The position numbers were made by a program, and so were the translations under genes. Positions 63,228 to 64,000 of a stretch of 64,000 nt of DNA are shown here, one piece after another (position 1 is the stretch's first letter; every line of letters starts with the position of its first letter). The DNA is from Natronoglomus mannanivorans (GTDB lineage Archaea > Halobacteriota > Halobacteria > Halobacteriales > Natrialbaceae), in contig JAOPKB010000013.1 of the NCBI GenBank assembly GCA_025517485.1, positions 115,589 to 179,588 of the forward strand. Reading direction: 5' to 3'. The notes beneath the pieces were generated by a model. That model searched no databases and was not told the DNA's origin. It saw only the letters and a program-made list of their open reading frames with translations.

Positions 63228-63620
63228 TCAGTTGCCTCTGCCCCTCCCGTAGTCGGTGAACTCCAACAACAAGCCGGGAGCAATGATCCCGACGACGATG
63301 ACCACTCCAGTCAGAACTTCGAACGACAATTCAGTGACAGTACTGAGTCCGATGCCGAGTCCTATCGCCAGAAGAACGAACGTGCTGATGAGTTTGTTCT
63401 CGGGAGTTGCTATCCCTTCGTGAACGAATACGACCACCATCGAAATCAGCAGTAAGACCAAAATCCCTGCAGCGAACACGATGAACAGATCGATCGAATC
63501 GAGTAACAGACTGACGACCATCCCGACACCGACCAGAACGTATGCGAGTCCAAGGGCTGCCCCGACTGCCGGGTTTTCGAAATATTGACTGGTCGTCGAT
63601 CCCGGTTGACCGGAGCGCAT
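63228..63620 (-). CDS. Four-helix membrane protein, unknown
   Basis: This 130-residue protein has four transmembrane segments: ALGLAYVLVGVGMVVSLLLD, LFIVFAAGILVLLLISMVVV, LISTFVLLAIGLGIGLSTV and VLTGVVIVVGIIAPGLLLEF, connected by short loops. No family recognised. ATG-type start at 63620. AT content is somewhat higher than in the core genes nearby. Confidence 0.65.
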   Translation of the reverse strand: MRSGQPGSTTSQYFENPAVGAALGLAYVLVGVGMVVSLLLDSIDLFIVFAAGILVLLLISMVVVFVHEGIATPENKLISTFVLLAIGLGIGLSTVTELSFEVLTGVVIVVGIIAPGLLLEFTDYGRGRGN

Positions 63621-63796
63621 ACGTTTCGGTTCTGTCGCGACGGTAAATGATTGTCGGTTGTCCTGTTCGTTCCGATACGTCCTCCGCTGTCCTGTGCGAT
63701 TCCCTCGAGAGCGCGACGAGTACGGGAACGGTGTCTCTCTCCTTCGTTCGCGCGTCTCGACTTCGACGCCGTTCGTCTTGCTTCTCGACCGGATGC

Positions 63797-63901
63797 TTAC
63801 AGTCCAGTACGCTTCAACAGATACGTGCTGAGCAGAACTGCCAATCCAGCAGATACCGCAGCAATCGGAACACCAACAATTTCTGGAACGTCAAACGTGA
63901 A
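63797..63901 (-). pseudogene. C-terminal remnant of a membrane protein gene at the tnpB end
   Basis: Read on the minus strand from the hairpin, the sequence encodes FDVPEIVGVPIAAVSAGLAV and LLSTYLLKRTGL before a TAA at 63797-63799: one transmembrane helix with a basic cytoplasmic end, the typical last 35 residues of a membrane-anchored protein. It begins where the IS element ends, so the rest of the gene was probably displaced by the insertion or lies beyond the element outside the window. Confidence 0.55.
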
Positions 63902-63904
63902 CTA

Positions 63905-63957
63905 CCCCACCCTACTCGCTCGCCACGACTGCCGTGACTCGCTCCTTGAGGGTGGGG
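63905..63957. mobile_element. Right-end hairpin of an IS200/IS605-type (tnpB) element
   Basis: CCCCACCCT (63905-63913) and AGGGTGGGG (63949-63957) form a perfect 9-bp stem, with the inner hairpin CACG/CGTG. This is the typical right end of haloarchaeal tnpB elements. The stem overlaps the last codons and stop of tnpB on the minus strand, a known arrangement in which the 3' end also yields the guide RNA. The element body lies to the right of the window. Confidence 0.8.
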
Positions 63958-64000
63958 CTTCCCTGCTTGCGCGTGGGACTTCCTGACTCGACGACGCGAC
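63912..64000 (-). CDS. tnpB: Partial tnpB (IS200/IS605-type), C-terminus only
   Basis: The minus strand from the window edge reads VVESGSPTRKQGSPTLKERV then TAVVASE and stops (TAG at 63912-63914). This is the typical end of haloarchaeal TnpB proteins (GSPxLKER...ASE), encoded within the terminal hairpin. TnpB is an RNA-guided nuclease that keeps the element in place. GSPT occurs twice in tandem (GSPTRKQGSPTLK), unlike the single copy normally seen. Only 28 codons are inside the window; the rest is beyond 64000. Confidence 0.75.
   Translation of the reverse strand, partial: RVVESGSPTRKQGSPTLKERVTAVVASE

Overview
The window comes from a halophilic archaeon (class Halobacteria, possibly a Natrialbales member). 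The DNA is GC-rich, the predicted proteins are strongly acidic, and the core genes are archaeal: TOPRIM-type DnaG, aIF5A with a hypusination set, the siroheme-dependent heme route, DHS, and paired MoeA proteins. It also carries many families restricted to haloarchaea (HalOD1, bat-type HTH, DUF7344, LWR-salt). Several genes look leaderless, with a TATA element about 25-30 nt before the start codon. No rRNA, tRNA or CRISPR array was recognised. The window appears to be mostly chromosomal core, with one accessory stretch.

Layout: 1-3 kb holds an SSS symporter with its DUF3311 partner and a membrane-anchored HTH regulator. 3-8.5 kb holds dnaG, a DUF92 membrane protein and two cis-prenyltransferase homologues: a catalytic UppS and a degenerate paralogue that keeps only the C-terminal RxG end. 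8.6-12.5 kb holds the heme operon ahbAB-sirC-hemA. 12.6-16 kb holds small conserved proteins (PCD, LWR-salt, HAD, HalOD1, bat-type HTH). 15.9-21.5 kb holds two MoeA paralogues flanking an M29 aminopeptidase and a MazF-like toxin with a winged-helix partner. 21.6-31 kb holds a GIDE-domain protein, Hsp20, an ABC1/UbiB kinase, regulators, an enolase-superfamily enzyme, an aminotransferase and lipoproteins. 31-36 kb holds the hypusination set (aIF5A, agmatinase, DHS) with Nif3 and a PNPOx-like protein. 36-39 kb holds an aldo/keto reductase and a GT2 enzyme.

39.1-46.2 kb is the accessory part, with lower GC, a large Tat lipoprotein of unknown function, an Mrr-type restriction endonuclease remnant, a choloylglycine-hydrolase-family enzyme, a DUF4177 gene without a normal start codon, and a frameshifted ArsR-type (DUF7351) remnant. 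46.3-52 kb holds a DUF389 protein, two overlapping GIDE-like genes (one frameshifted), and a Tat-exported protein with a duplicated Asp-rich cassette. 52-63.6 kb returns to core genes: hpt, an NCS2 permease, mqo, DUF502, zinc-ribbon proteins, a CBS protein, a DMT exporter with a divergent regulator, and a PRC-barrel-like protein. The right edge holds the 3' end of an IS200/IS605-type tnpB gene and its terminal hairpin, inserted beside the C-terminal remnant of a membrane protein gene.

Most interesting signals: the complementary pair of cis-prenyltransferase homologues with a DUF92 (phytyl-phosphate-kinase-type) neighbour; the Tat lipoprotein island; the Asp-rich cassette duplication; a perfect 15-bp AT-rich inverted repeat; and several genes damaged at one base.
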